Assembly: GCA_963555705.1 (NCBI GenBank)
Contig: OY743177.1
Span: 186,001-250,000, forward strand
From: Ligustrum vulgare
Lineage: Eukaryota; Streptophyta; Magnoliopsida; Lamiales; Oleaceae
Reading direction: 5' to 3'
DNA length: 64,000 nt
The notes under the pieces were generated by a model. That model had not been told where the DNA came from. It saw only the letters and a program-made list of their open reading frames with translations, and made no database searches. Every line of letters starts with the position of its first letter. Positions within the stretch are counted from its first letter, which is position 1. This document shows positions 1 through 11,370 of the stretch, piece after piece. The translations under genes and the position numbers were made by a program.

Positions 1-213
1 TCTTCAATCTTCTAGAAAGTTCCTTTAAGTCTCTTCTATTAAGTTTTCCAGATATAGCTAATTCCACCATATTCCGCAATCTTCTAGAACCTTCTAGAAA
101 CCTCAATTGCGCATCCTTCGTAAAATTGGCAACCAGCCCTTTTCGTGCATCCTCGCGCACTCGTCTTGAAAAATTATCATATTTCTTCGATGGATCACAT
201 GCGGGGCGTGACA
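1..213 (-). repeat. Partial 3' LTR of a Ty3/gypsy remnant
   Basis: Read on the minus strand, a purine-rich tract (GGTGGGGGAGAG, 214-226) is followed directly by TGTCACGCCCCG, the usual form of a plant gypsy polypurine tract and 3' LTR start. The LTR runs off the left edge of the window, so its length and any second LTR are unknown. The order on the minus strand (gag-protease at 1182-337, then the purine tract, then this LTR) supports the call. The reverse transcriptase, RNase H and integrase that should lie between protease and LTR are missing. Confidence 0.65.
82..99. promoter_or_regulatory. Heat-shock-element-like motif in the gypsy U3
   Basis: TTCTAGAACCTTCTAGAA is an uninterrupted run of four alternating nTTCn/nGAAn units, the consensus site for heat-shock factor trimers. 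A further TTCTAGAA lies at 10-17. Both are inside the partial LTR, in the U3 side where a retroelement promoter would be. Heat-shock control of this element is inferred from the motif only. Confidence 0.45.
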
Positions 214-336
214 CTCTCCCCCACCTATTATGTCGACGCCCTCGTCGACATGGAGTACAAGACTCTGTATCCATCCCTTTTCCCTTGATAAGCTCAATTG
301 TCCCCAAGTGGTATACATTACACGTACATGTCTCCT

Positions 337-1182
337 TTACGTGCTGCATCCTGAGAGTCTCGTCTCACGTGACCCTTCCACCATTGGGATCCTAATAGGT
401 GTCTTTCTTCTAAATACACACATCACTTTTGTGCTTGGAACCAACGCTACGTTGTTCCTCTGTAAGAAGTCTAATCCCAACACAATCTTGTGTTGATCCA
501 TTGGTGCCACTATAAAATCAACACGAGCCTCCCATGCGCCAAGGTGTAGCATTACTCCTAATGCTACACCCGAAATTGGTTTAGTCATATCATTCACGGT
601 CTTCATTCATCCATCTTCCCTTGAGACTTGGATACCAAGCCGTTCGACCTCGTCTACAGTGATAAAATCATGGGTAGCTCCCGTGTCTATCAATGCTTGA
701 ACATTTTGCCCATTTACGTGGCCTTCCACGAACAATAGGTTCCCACCTATAGGAATCCCATTGGATGACCCCTTGGATCCCGCTTCCAAGGTGTTCAACA
801 CTTGAATTGCCCCTAGTTGCTGCGGCTCTTTGCCCGTATCTCGTTCTTCACTCAGTTCTTCGACAATAGCTGCTAAATTCTTGAATTTGGGGCAGTCCCG
901 CCTCATATGAGGCCCTCCACGGTTGAAACATCCACTTGATTGTGGCCTTGATGTTTTCTTCTCTTCATAGTCCTTTCAACCTTGTGACCTTGTGTCCTTG
1001 CCACTAAATAAGTGATTACCCCTTAGAGGGAAATGACCACTTTTCTGATGGGATGACGTCTTCTCTTCGTCTCCCCCACCTTTCTCATGGTTATCTCGTG
1101 GCTCCTTGTATTTTGAGGCATCATCCCTTGAATAGTCCGCCAAGGACTCCGCTACCGCCATTGCTCCAAGTCTGTGACACAC
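337..1182 (-). pseudogene. Degenerate Ty3/gypsy gag-protease fragment
   Basis: One minus-strand frame reads from a charged gag tail (about 1182-976) through a CCHC-type knuckle (about 945-900) to an aspartic protease with DTGATHDFI (near 690) and VLGLDFLQ (near 460). It is broken by two TGA codons, near 975 and at 607-609. The knuckle reads CFNRGGPHMRRDC, so its second cysteine is arginine. No reverse transcriptase follows, so this is a dead, internally deleted copy. The DTGATH form fits plant gypsy elements, but the lineage is not certain. Confidence 0.75.
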
Positions 1183-1244
1183 TGCTTACTTTTTCACCTT
1201 AAGGGATAATTGTATAACCTGGAACACCTTAAGGGATAATTGTA

Positions 1245-1640
1245 TAACTTGGATATCCCAATTGCAGCCCATTGTTACTCTGTCTAGTACAGAGGCTGAA
1301 TATGTGGCTATTACTGAACTACAAATGAATGTATATGATTAACTGGAATATTGAATGGGCTTAATTTTCTGCATGATACACCCGTGATATATACTGATAG
1401 CCAGAATGCTCTTTTATTAAGTAAAAACCTTGTCTATCATGAAAGATCTAAACAAATTGAGATGAAGTGTCATTATGTAAGGGAGAAAATTGCTTGAGGT
1501 GAACTAAAACTTGAAAAAATTCATACATATAAAAACCCATCTCATATGGGAACAAAAATAATTTTTATTGGTAAGTTTAAGTCTTGCTTATCAATTCTGA
1601 AAATTGATAGGGTTAATTTTCTTTTGCAGGTAAAAGGGCG
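1245..1640 (+). pseudogene. Ty1/copia RNase H C-terminal remnant
   Basis: In broken frames the plus strand encodes the end of a copia RNase H: STEAEYVA near 1290, then YTDSQNA near 1390, a HERSKQIEMK-like stretch near 1440, and a KIHTYKNPSHMGTK-like tail near 1520-1560. Stops and frameshifts interrupt it. A solo LTR (1709-2435) later inserted just downstream. The copia 3' untranslated region or LTR probably continues after 2441. Confidence 0.7.
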
Positions 1641-1708
1641 ATGATGATGGATCAGCCAAATATGTGAACTTCTGCAATCGATGAGATAACTGTATTTGAG
1701 AACTAAGG

Positions 1709-2435
1709 TGATGTGATCCGGGAAAGGAGCTCAAAGGAGAAATCAAGACACAGGGAATGTGACAACATTCTACATGGGATAATGAGCAAGTTTCATGTTG
1801 GGCCCGAGTCGAGAATCAAATCGGATCAAGTTGTTTCAAAAGGGGCGAAGAACCAACCGGAGTTGAATTAGGCAATCACGTCATTGCATCAAAAATCAAC
1901 CAAAGAGTGTTTCAGGCATAACGACGTGATCGCGCGAGGTTAAATCATGCGATCGCGCGGTGAAATCGGAGTAGAATTTCGCATATTTTATTTCCTTTTT
2001 CAATTTTAGTTATTTTAGTTTAATTAGAACTCTATTTTAAGCCCATTAGCGACTACCCTAGTTGTTGGGTCGTTTTTCATTATTTATATGCATTTCATTC
2101 ATCGTAAAAATTCGGACTTTGATTTAGATAAACAATTTATTGAGAATTCAATAAAATTATAGATGGATTTCCTATATTTCTTCGAACTTATCAAAGAGTG
2201 ATTCTTTGTGGCGTTCACCCCAAATTTATCAAATATTCGCGAGAATATTTGTGGCGTTCAAAACCATAAACTTATTAAGGAAGTTGGACAGATTCTTGTG
2301 GCGTTTCGAAAGTCTTGGTTCTTTATTCCACATCGTCGATCTTCGCGTCGTGAATATTGGGTCAAGATTCCACCGTCCATCCACAACCTGAGTTCGAAAC
2401 CTTTCGGCGTTAATTCCACGCATCGATTCGTATCA
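1709..2435 (+). mobile_element. Solo LTR, Ty3/gypsy, related to the 26-29.7 kb family
   Basis: The element starts TGATGTGATCCGG and ends CGTATCA, and is flanked by the 5-bp duplication TAAGG (1704-1708 and 2436-2440). The first bases match the start of the LTRs of the gypsy element at 25980-29699 read on its coding strand. The inner part also matches: a CATGTTGGGCCCGAG segment, a TGTGGCGTT block repeated near 2208-2310, and a CCAAGATTC-like end. It carries two GATCGCGCG palindromic units near 1928-1958. It lies inside the older copia remnant. Confidence 0.8.
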
Positions 2436-2440
2436 TAAGG

Positions 2441-3146
2441 TGAAGATTGAAAGAGTTGTGTTTCCCAAATACCACTTGAAAAATCATGTTCCCTGTTTCT
2501 ACCAAATCAGATGTGGAAGATTGAGTTGGCAAGTCCTGATTGGTTGGTTTATGTTGACAAGAGTTGTACTTAAAATGTTTGGCTTCAAGCCTTCAACAAA
2601 CGGTTAGAATTTTTTGGCATTCTAGACTATTCTCTCTCTCTGGAAAAATCTCCTGATTCCTTTACAATTCTTCTTCTGCTTTCTGGTTCTGAAAATCGAT
2701 AGAGTTTTAAATTAACCCTTTGAAAAGTATTCTGCTACATTAAATGTGCGGCCTGAAATAATGGTTAACTGTTATTTGATTTTGTAGCCTTTTCTGTGTG
2801 ATTGGGTTTGTGTCTATTTTTGGTAGATCTGTTAAGATAACTAACCAAAATATGTGAGTTGTCTGATCTATGATTTGGATAATCAGTTGTTGACCAAAAT
2901 ATGTGAGGTGTGGACCAAAATACTCTTTGGAACGATTATATTTCTGAAATATGATGATTTTTTCTGCACTATATAATGGCTGGAGATTTGCTATGTTATA
3001 TAGGTTCCAAACATTCTGAAATAGTAGCAAATATGACCTGCATGGAATTCAAAGACACGTAAAATAAGTTTGGATGCTACGAGCAAACAGAACACATTAC
3101 AAACAAATGCAGACGAAACTGATGCTTCAATGATAAATCTGCTGTT
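2441..3146. other. Copia remnant tail and 3' flank of the dehydrogenase gene
   Basis: After the solo LTR the sequence resumes the interrupted older element for perhaps 250 bases, with a CT-rich run near 2630. It then becomes ordinary AT-rich DNA that must hold the 3' untranslated region of the minus-strand dehydrogenase gene. No coding region is recognised here. Confidence 0.4.
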
Positions 3147-5794
3147 TTACTCCAATTTCAGCTGCTGCGGCTGCTGCTGAAGGGATTGGGACAATGTGAC
3201 AGGACCTCCAATGAGTCTTCTAGGAGGAGATGTCTCTAGACGTGGCCTTCCCGTCCCAATGAAAGAGGTTCTTCTTTCACCACCATTTATCATAAGAAAC
3301 CGAAATGTCCAATGCAGGACTTTGGGCGCAAAGACCCTGTATAAGAAAAATATGTCGTACCAGCTTGGATATTTCACATATGGGTCGCCTCTACATGCCC
3401 CAGAGACGATCAACTTTGCAAACTCGTCCACTGGACCACCGGATACATGTATCTTACAAATCAAGAAAAAGTTATGTTAATTCTGGAAATATCAAATGCG
3501 GCATAGAGCAAATATTTAAATAGGTTCAATCTGTATTCAAAGAAGTTTTGCTGCCTAGGATGTTAAAGATAAATAGAAGTTCCGTATCAGGAGAAAAGAT
3601 TATATTGAACTTGTTAATTTGGTATAGATTTCTGTGGCATGTACTTGCCAATATAAATTGCTACACATATCTTAGAGCAAGATGGTGTTCAAGAGAAAAA
3701 AGAAAGGGCATAAACCGGGTAGCAAATAATACGCTACTTAAACTGAATTGAGAAGCTAGCTTTAATCTGATTGTTTGATGATAATCCACAATGAATTAGA
3801 TATAACCCGGTATACGTAAGAGGCCATGAGACTGGACTTTACCTCTCTTTCTTCCTTCCATTGCATCTCTGCACCTTCCTCCACCATGAATTTTCCTCTG
3901 GTCATTTCAGTCCCAATCCAACCATGTGTTGCAACAGTTATTCCAACGTCGTCCCTCACTTCAAACCTCAGCGTCTCATAGAAGTTCACAAGTGCTGATT
4001 TTGCAGCCTATTCGTGACAACATGAGTGTGAGGGGGGGGGGGGGGGGGGGAACAAAAATCTGTCATTGCTTCTTGATATTAAGAGTACAACAAGAGTTCA
4101 GATATCTTCCATATCATTCAGTCATAGTAGTTATTCATTATAATATCCCAATATTCTATTGGCAAGTGAAGTTGTTCTTTAAATTGGAATTTAAGCAATT
4201 ATACGGAGTTCACCAAAACTCACAGAATACAAGCTCATCCTTGGCAAAGGTAACCAATTTTCCACTGATGCATTCACTATGACCCGTCCACTGGTTTTCC
4301 GGAGGTAAGGGAGTGCGACATAGGTTGGGTAAACATTACCCCAAAAGTTTATGTCCTGATAAGTTCAAACGGAGTTAAGCCTAAAAATATAAAACTATTA
4401 AGGTTGGAAACTTGGAATAATTAAGAATTTTTCAGCAAAGCGAAGTTGAAAGAACTGTATAAATAGATCGAAGGACATCTACTTTCAGATCATACCATTA
4501 AAATGGGAAACACACTGGAGTCTGTAGCTTCCTCAAAATAAAAAGTATGACCCAAACTTGCTGTGTTTACCAAATGATCCACTGCAAGAGGCAAAAAGAA
4601 GAGGAAACAAGAGAATTGATAACTGATGTATACATATACGTCTTGATGGATAACTATACAATTGTATTGGAAGGTCAGTCTGAAGAAATGAGAAAAAATC
4701 AATGATAAGATCGCATTTATCCAAAATATGAATACAAGCTGGCATGCTTGAAGTTTCTCTTGTTTCAATTGATAATATATATTTCAAATGCTTCTATAAA
4801 ATCCTTGTTATCATTAAAATCTAAGTTTAAGCAATGAGCTCAAATCTTCTCATGGTTCGGCAAAGAATGAAACAACATATTGCAAGGAAAAAGGTGTATT
4901 GCTCGAGTCTTACCACGCCCGAAAAAGTTGATTGTCTCATTGATAAATCTCCTACAGTCATCTTCCTTCACAACATCTGCAGCCATTATCAACACGTTCC
5001 TTGCCCCCAGCCTTCTTGCACTCTCGCTTATCCCTCGCAGCCTATGCTCTCTTCGAGCGATTAATACAAGATTTGCCCTCCTCTTTGCATACTCATAAGC
5101 TATTTGCTGTGGTTATAAGAGAGGTCATTTTTTAAGTTCTCGTGACATTAGTACAGTGGCCTAATAAAATTTTAAATTTTGTGATGAATGAAGAAAAATA
5201 GTTTATCTAACCATTTGCTTAAATGTATCCCAGCATATTCCTACATTTCGTCCGCTAAAAATCAACAAGATATTACATTTCCTACTATAAAAATCGATGA
5301 TATCCCAATCTAAAACTTGATTCCACCCTAAAGATGAATTCTTGTGCACAAATGAAAATTGCATATTTCCTATTTTTGTTAATTTTCAGAAAAATAAATA
5401 TATCCAGAAATACTAAAGAAATATCAAAAATCTCGAGTCTTAAATCAAATAATTACAACTTTCTTCAATTCTAAATTCTTTTTCATTGTATTAATAATCC
5501 ATGAACTCTCCTATCGAATAATTCACTATCTATTTACTTGGATGTTTAACATGAGATGAGATTAAACCGAAAGAAAACTGCATGAGTGGAGCTGAATGAA
5601 TGAAATACCTCCCCAATCCCTGAGGAAGCTCCAGTTATGACTACCACTTTGTTCTCCATATCTTCAGAAGTGAAGTAAGTATTGTAGATCCATTCACAAG
5701 TATTGATTATAGTCAAGGTTGGCCAGGCAAATGCCAGCATGACCAGGCTTGCTGGAGGCACCAAAAAATTAAGCGCAGCAGTTATCAGATCCAT
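3147..5794 (-). CDS. HSD: 11-beta-hydroxysteroid dehydrogenase-like / steroleosin
   Basis: Six exons join in frame: 5794-5609, 5106-4914, 4581-4496, 4355-4224, 4007-3843 and 3452-3147, with GT-AG borders, giving 355 residues. The N terminus is a hydrophobic, proline-containing anchor (about 8-30), as in oil-body steroleosins. The NADP-binding TGASSGIG is at 54-61. Ser185, Tyr198 and Lys202 form the short-chain dehydrogenase catalytic set; the YSAAK motif is split by the intron between exons 4 and 5. The tail is proline- and glutamine-rich. Members of this family oxidise or reduce sterol-type substrates at seed oil bodies or the ER. The start ATG at 5794 gives the family-typical N terminus. 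Length and active site look normal, so the gene is probably functional. Confidence 0.92.
4032..4050. repeat. Poly-G tract in a dehydrogenase intron
   Basis: A run of 19 G bases lies in the intron between exons 4 and 5, about 25 bases upstream of the exon 5 acceptor on the minus strand, where it reads as poly-C near the polypyrimidine tract. Its exact length may be unreliable, as with most homopolymers. Confidence 0.8.
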
Positions 5795-6284
5795 TTCGAA
5801 AGAGACGACGACGACGATGATGAATTGATATGGAAAAGAAATAAATAAATTGCTTGAAGAGATTAGCTAGCAACATGCAGAAGAGGGTGGTGAAAATGGA
5901 ACACGTGTTATTGTACAGATGACGAATGGATTTTTTTGGAACTTCTGCATGAGGGATTGAACTGAATTGATGCACGCTAACATGACACGTTTTAGTTATA
6001 ACGCAGAAGGGATAGGATAGGATTACCTGTTTTAACAGCTCCATCAAACTTGAATACTCAATACCAATTCTATCCTAACTCAATTAAGAGTTTGTTCGAT
6101 TGGGGCGGTGGGGAAAAAAAGTCTTATCACGTCCAAGTAAAGAATTTGAATTCCTTAAAATCATGAAAAATAAGCACATTTGGTCCTTAGATCGAAAACA
6201 TTTTCTATGAAAAACTATGTTAATCAAACATTCGAATACTACAATAAAAACAGCCTAAAGGCGACGTTTGGAAATATTTTTTTG
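5795..6284. promoter_or_regulatory. Upstream region of the dehydrogenase gene
   Basis: This region must hold the promoter and 5' untranslated region of the minus-strand gene. A short GAC/GAT-rich run at 5801-5822 lies in the probable leader. No convincing TATA box was assigned. The part beyond about 6080 looks like degenerate MITE sequence. Confidence 0.4.
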
Positions 6285-6510
6285 TTCATTGCGGTTGATA
6301 CTTTTAGCAACGTTCATTGTGCGTTGTGGTTGATTATTTTAGCAACGTTCATTGCGCATGTGATTAATACTTTTAATGAGTGTATTGCGGTTGATACTTT
6401 TAGCAACGTTCTCTGTATGTTACGGTTGATACTTTTAGCAATACTCATTGCGAGTTGCAATTGATGTCATTGATGTTTTAGCAACATACATTGCACGTTA
6501 CGGTTGATCT
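6285..6510. repeat. Imperfect 30-36 bp tandem repeats
   Basis: About six diverged copies of a unit built around GGTTGATACTTTTAGCAACG followed by TTCATTG lie head to tail. Copies begin near 6292, 6326, 6360, 6388, 6423 and 6456. No open frame across them looks like a protein family. The function is unknown. Confidence 0.65.
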
Positions 6511-7176
6511 TTTTCCTTTTGTATTTTAATTTTTCAATTCTTCCCAAATTAATATATAGGTAACTCCACTAATAATCAACAAATTTTCCAAACATATAAG
6601 TAATATGTAAAATATGACACGTGTGTTTTATAAATAAATCAACTAATCAAAATAAAGTACAAATACTTTAAAGCAAATTTGATCAAAAATATTTTAATAC
6701 AAAACAAAAATTGAGGTACTATGTTGTTCCAAATTGGTTTACAATGACCCCTCCCGAATGTTATTCAAGCACTTAAAACTATGAAAACTTTCTTCATTGA
6801 TCGAAATGACTTCAGTGCATCCAAAAAACACCCGAACTCAAAATATGTCGCAAAATCTGAGAATTATGTAAAGATTAAATAATATGAACCTAAAAACCAA
6901 TCATACATCTAATAATCCATATATAAATTATAATCTAAAACTCTAATACAAGATATAACTTAAAAAATATGAAAATAGTTCAGTTTTGTACAAGATGGAT
7001 TGCAGCTTTATAAATTAAGATTATTAAAGCAATAAAATAAGCTTAAGAATAGACCAAGGTTGGGATAACATCAAGAAGTGAATAAACTAATTATATTTGT
7101 TTCCTGTGAAAAGATAAAATGAGCAACTCAAGAATCCTTTAGTATCAACCAATCATAACGAACTAAACAACACTTA

Positions 7177-7696
7177 GCCTCTGTTTGATAGGTTTTATTT
7201 GGATGGTAAGACGGAAAATATTTGCCTTCTGTTCATATTTTAGAGTGTTTGATACGTAAAATTTGGCAAGTCAAATGTTTTCTTGATGAAGAGCGCGTGA
7301 CCATGTTTGCATTGAAAAGATAGAATTCATTTTCCCTTAGATAAATGATTTTTTCCTTAGTTGACAAATATTTTTAAATTACGTTTGATCATTTTTGTTG
7401 TTCTTAATTAACTTATTTTTTTTTGAGAAATTAACATTATTATTATTATCAAGTATAAATGTGTTAAAAAAATTATTTTTTGATTAAAATTGTTAAATTT
7501 TACTTTATTTGCCGTGGAAAATAATGTCAATCAAACAACAAAACTTGAAAAAAAATTTCACTTTTTTCACCTATAAAATTAAACCAATCAAATACATTAA
7601 ATTTTCAACTCTCAGGAAAATAAATTCCCAACAATTCAATATCTTGGAATTCATTTTCTTTCCATCCAAATTTCAACATCGTTATCAAATGGACCC
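7177..7696. mobile_element. Tourist-like (PIF/Harbinger) MITE, copy 1
   Basis: The left end GCCTCTGTTTGAT and right end ATCAAATGGACCC are imperfect terminal inverted repeats flanked by TTA on both sides (7174-7176 and 7697-7699). A 3-bp TTA duplication is typical of PIF/Harbinger elements. The interior matches, in inverted orientation, the MITE at 43092-43608, including the AATTAACTTATTT and TATTATTATCAAGTA blocks. It has no coding capacity. Confidence 0.7.
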
Positions 7697-7756
7697 TTAT
7701 TGCTTTAGAATCAAAAGGAATGTGCATCTGCCACGAGTATAAGGAATCCACATTAA

Positions 7757-7962
7757 CAGGGATTGCCCTAACCTTATGTAGTCCATGCAACCGCATAGGG
7801 CTCCCTAGGTGTGAATTCTCCCAAAAGTACGTAAGTAAATTTAATTTTATATCTTGATGATTTACGTTATTATTTAATAATTTGTTTCGTTCAAGCCCCC
7901 GTTTCAAAATTCTCATAAAGACCCCCTAATTTTTTGGACACCCCAGGGCCGGCCTTGTCGAC
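7757..7962. mobile_element. Possible hAT-derived fragment with CAGGGCCGGCC end
   Basis: A segment bounded by CAGGGATTGCCCT on the left and AGGGCCGGCCTTG on the right resembles plant hAT termini, and similar ends occur on the hAT element at 25246-30276. No matching 8-bp target duplication was found, so the borders are tentative. Confidence 0.35.
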
Positions 7963-8859
7963 ATATACTTGCTAGGTGTATTTATCTCACCTCAACAGCA
8001 TTACTGATGACATTATCACTGTGGGTTGTCTGCGGGAAGTAACAAATACAAGGCATGTCTATATACTGCGACCGAAAAAGTGATATAAAATCAAATTTAT
8101 GCAACGCAAAACTCTGTGCTAGAAAAACTATGGAGTAAACTGACACTCAAATGAACAACTAAAAACATTTTTTGCGAACTTGGATAGTTATTAGACTAGG
8201 GAAAATGTTGGTGAACCATACCTTCTGACCGAATTGACGAGATCTCGTGATATTTTGAAGAAGTATGAGATTTTGGAAGTTTGCAATTTTGGCATTCAAA
8301 TCTCTCTCTTTATTCCCCATTCAATGAATCCGTCATTTTCATGAAAAAACCAGATCCCTTTCTCAACATAATTCATCCCTTTCCATTTATCAAGTATCCT
8401 ACAATCTCTGGGAATGAGTGACCCAGGTAAATAATTTAAGATATTTTTTTTAGAAAATAGCTCAAAAAAATATGATTATTAATGGGTAACAATTTGGTGA
8501 ATTTTTCGACTGATTACTAGGTAAGGAGGCAAATGTTTAATATAGTTTTTGGATAGATTACTATGGGTAGCCAGATCATTAGACATATTATGTGGGAAGA
8601 TTACTATGACTTATTATGTAAAATTCTTGTTTCAATTTTTTATTCATCTTTTATTATTATTATTAAAAATGTGCTTTCAAATGTTGATTTTATATAGAGT
8701 AAAAATAGACAAATCTTAGTTGGTTTCATTGAACTTTTAAGGTTTCTAATGGTACATTTTAATGTTCACGTCAATGATAAATTGTTGTTTCTTCCTGTAA
8801 TTAAAATAGTTTATAATATTAATGTTTATTTGTTTCTAGAAACTCGAACTACGCATTGT
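7963..8859. other. AT-rich spacer upstream of the FAR1-like pseudogene
   Basis: No gene or repeat could be assigned with confidence. It probably contains the former promoter, leader and first intron of the FAR1-related pseudogene. A possible small exon-like end (CCAG followed by GTAAAT) near 8425 was not confirmed. Confidence 0.3.
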
Positions 8860-11370
8860 GGTGATGATGAAAATTTCAAAGAAGGAGATGAAATAGTCTG
8901 GGAAAATAATGATGGATCAAATGACGATACATTGGAGGAAGAATGTGCAATCGTGCCCAAGGAAGGGATGAAGTTCCCCAATGAGGAAGCATTATATACA
9001 TTCTACAAATAATATGCTTATCGTTTTCCAGTTAGAAAAAGAAATTCGAAGAAGGGTGAGGACGGGATGGTAAGATACGTGTCATTTGTGTGTGGTCAAG
9101 AAGGCCGAAAACGTTGTATTGGAGGCAATTCATTGAAGCCTCAACCTACTGTTAAGTCAGGGTGTAAGGCAAGGATTACAACTTGTTCGGAGATTACTGG
9201 AAGTTAGTGAGTTAACAAAATGCATCTTGAACATAAGAGTCCATCGAAATCCAGGTTGTATCGGTGCAATAGAGAAATTAGTGCACATATTAAACGAAAG
9301 CTAGAGGTAAATGACATAGCAGGAATTCCATTGCACAAGAGTTTTGACTCAGCCATTGTTGAAGCGGGTGGATATGATCATCTGAAATTTGTAGAAAAAA
9401 ACTGTAGAAACTACGTTGAGAAAGTTAGGAGGCTACGACTTAGAGAAGGGGATGCTACTGCATTACAAGCTTACTTTTCGAGAATGCAAGCAAATTTTCT
9501 CGATTTTTACTTCAGTATGGATCTAGACAAGGAGGGACGATTGAAGAACGTATTTTGGGCAGATAATAAGTGTAAACAAGCATATAAAGAATTCGGTGAT
9601 GTAGTCACATTTGACACCACAAACTAATAAATATGACATGTCGTTTGCCCCATTTTTCGGTGTGAATCACCATGGCCAGAGTACATTACTTGGATGTGGA
9701 TTAGTCTCCAATAAGGAAACTAACACCTTCGTTTGGCTGTTTACTACTTGGCTTCAGTGCATGTAAGATCGCGCTCCTATAGGAATTATAACTGATCAAG
9801 ATAGGGCGATGCAAAATACAATTCAGATAGTGTTTCCAAATACTAGACATCGATGGTATTTGTGGCATATTCTGAAAAAGCTACCTGAAAATTTTGGGTA
9901 TCATATGCATAAGGCTTCCATACTTTCAGCTGTCCAAGAGGTGGATTACGAATCCCAATATCCTGAGGAATTCGATCAAGGTTGGAATTCGATGATTGAT
10001 AAATACATATTGCATGATAATGACTGGCTCTCGGGGACTTTATAAAGAGAGATGTTGTTGGGTACCTTGTTTCTTAAAGAGTAGTTTATGGGCTGGGATG
10101 TCGACAACCCAGCGAAGTGAGAGTGTTAATGCTTTTTCGATGGATTGTCAATGCAAGAAATTCCCTAAAGCAATTTGTCGAACAACATGAGCCAGAATTG
10201 AAGAGTAAGGTAGAGAAGGAATTCCAAGCTGATTTTAAGTCCTTTTCGCAAATGGTCCCTTGTGAAACAAAATTTGAAATAGAAAAGCAATATCAAGAAG
10301 TGTACACAATAGCGAAATTCAGAGAATTTCAGGAAGAATTAACTGGAGTGATGTATTGTCAAGTTGTGTCTATCGAGGATGGATGTTTTGGAACAAGGTA
10401 CTTGATTCGGGAGAACGCATACTTCGATGGAGGTATGAAAAAGAAGAAGACATTTACTTTTTCGTTTCAGAGAGAAAATTGTCAAATTTCTCGTAGCTGT
10501 CAGTTGTTCGAGTTTCGAGGAATTCTTTGCAAACAATCTATCTTGGTATTGATTAATAATGATATCGAATCACTTCCAAAAATGTATACATTAAGGAGAT
10601 GGAGGAGGAATGTTAGTAGAGCCCACACAAGGGTGTCAGTCAGTGGTGATGGTATGACATGCACTCCTGGGAAGCTTAGATATGATCAATTGTGTAAATT
10701 ATTTGCAGAGGTAGTCGATTCTGTAGCAGAAGATGAAGAAAAAGCATTGGAGGTGATGCAGTGGATGGAAAATCGACTATTGACATAAAAAACGAGACAA
10801 AAATGTGAAATTAACCTCCATTCTCAACAAATTACTCATGAAGCTTCTCAGATTGGGGAAGCAGGAAACATTGCAAGTGGGAAGATTATAGATCCAAATT
10901 GTTCAAAACGAAAAAGGAGCGCCAAGGAAAAATCGCATAAAAGGTTCACTTAAAAGGACCACAAAGAAAGTGAAGGTTTGTTGTAAAGCCTTTATTTCAT
11001 TATCACATGTCATTCTTATCATATTCAATGTTGAGTTAAGTACCTTTTATGATGATTAGGTTACTTCGAAATCAAAGAAATGCAAGAGCTCAATCCAAGA
11101 CATGCCACACCAGGATGCACTTAATCATGTGCTAAATCCAGTCTCTTATTCACAACAATTGATGTTATGTAATGTTATAATGTAAGTAAGGTAATTATGT
11201 TAGCCTGCATTAATTTTGATCTTATGTGTTGCAGTGTGTTTAATATCAAGAAAAATTGAGTCCTCCTTTCGATTTGAACTTGGTTCCTCCATATGGGATG
11301 AATCAAATGATAATGCCAATGCAAGAGCCATGTGACCATCCCTATCAAGACGATATGAATTTGTAATGCT
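8860..11370 (+). pseudogene. FAR1-RELATED SEQUENCE (FRS) pseudogene
   Basis: FHY3/FAR1 proteins are transcription regulators descended from Mutator-like transposases. The broken reading here follows the family order. An FAR1 DNA-binding domain (KEGMKFPNEEALYTFYK near 8955-9010, then a Cys-containing stretch to about 9200) comes first. A MULE transposase core follows, with DVVTFDTT near 9600 and ITDQDRAM near 9790. A SWIM-type region lies near 10480-10550, and a DLNLVPPYGMN-like tail near 11270-11310. Breaks include TAA at 9010, TAG-TGA at 9206-9211, a small deletion and frameshift near 9625, TAA near 9763 and frameshifts near 10035 and 10135. The SWIM finger has lost its first Cys and its final His. 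It is non-functional as written. Confidence 0.85.
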
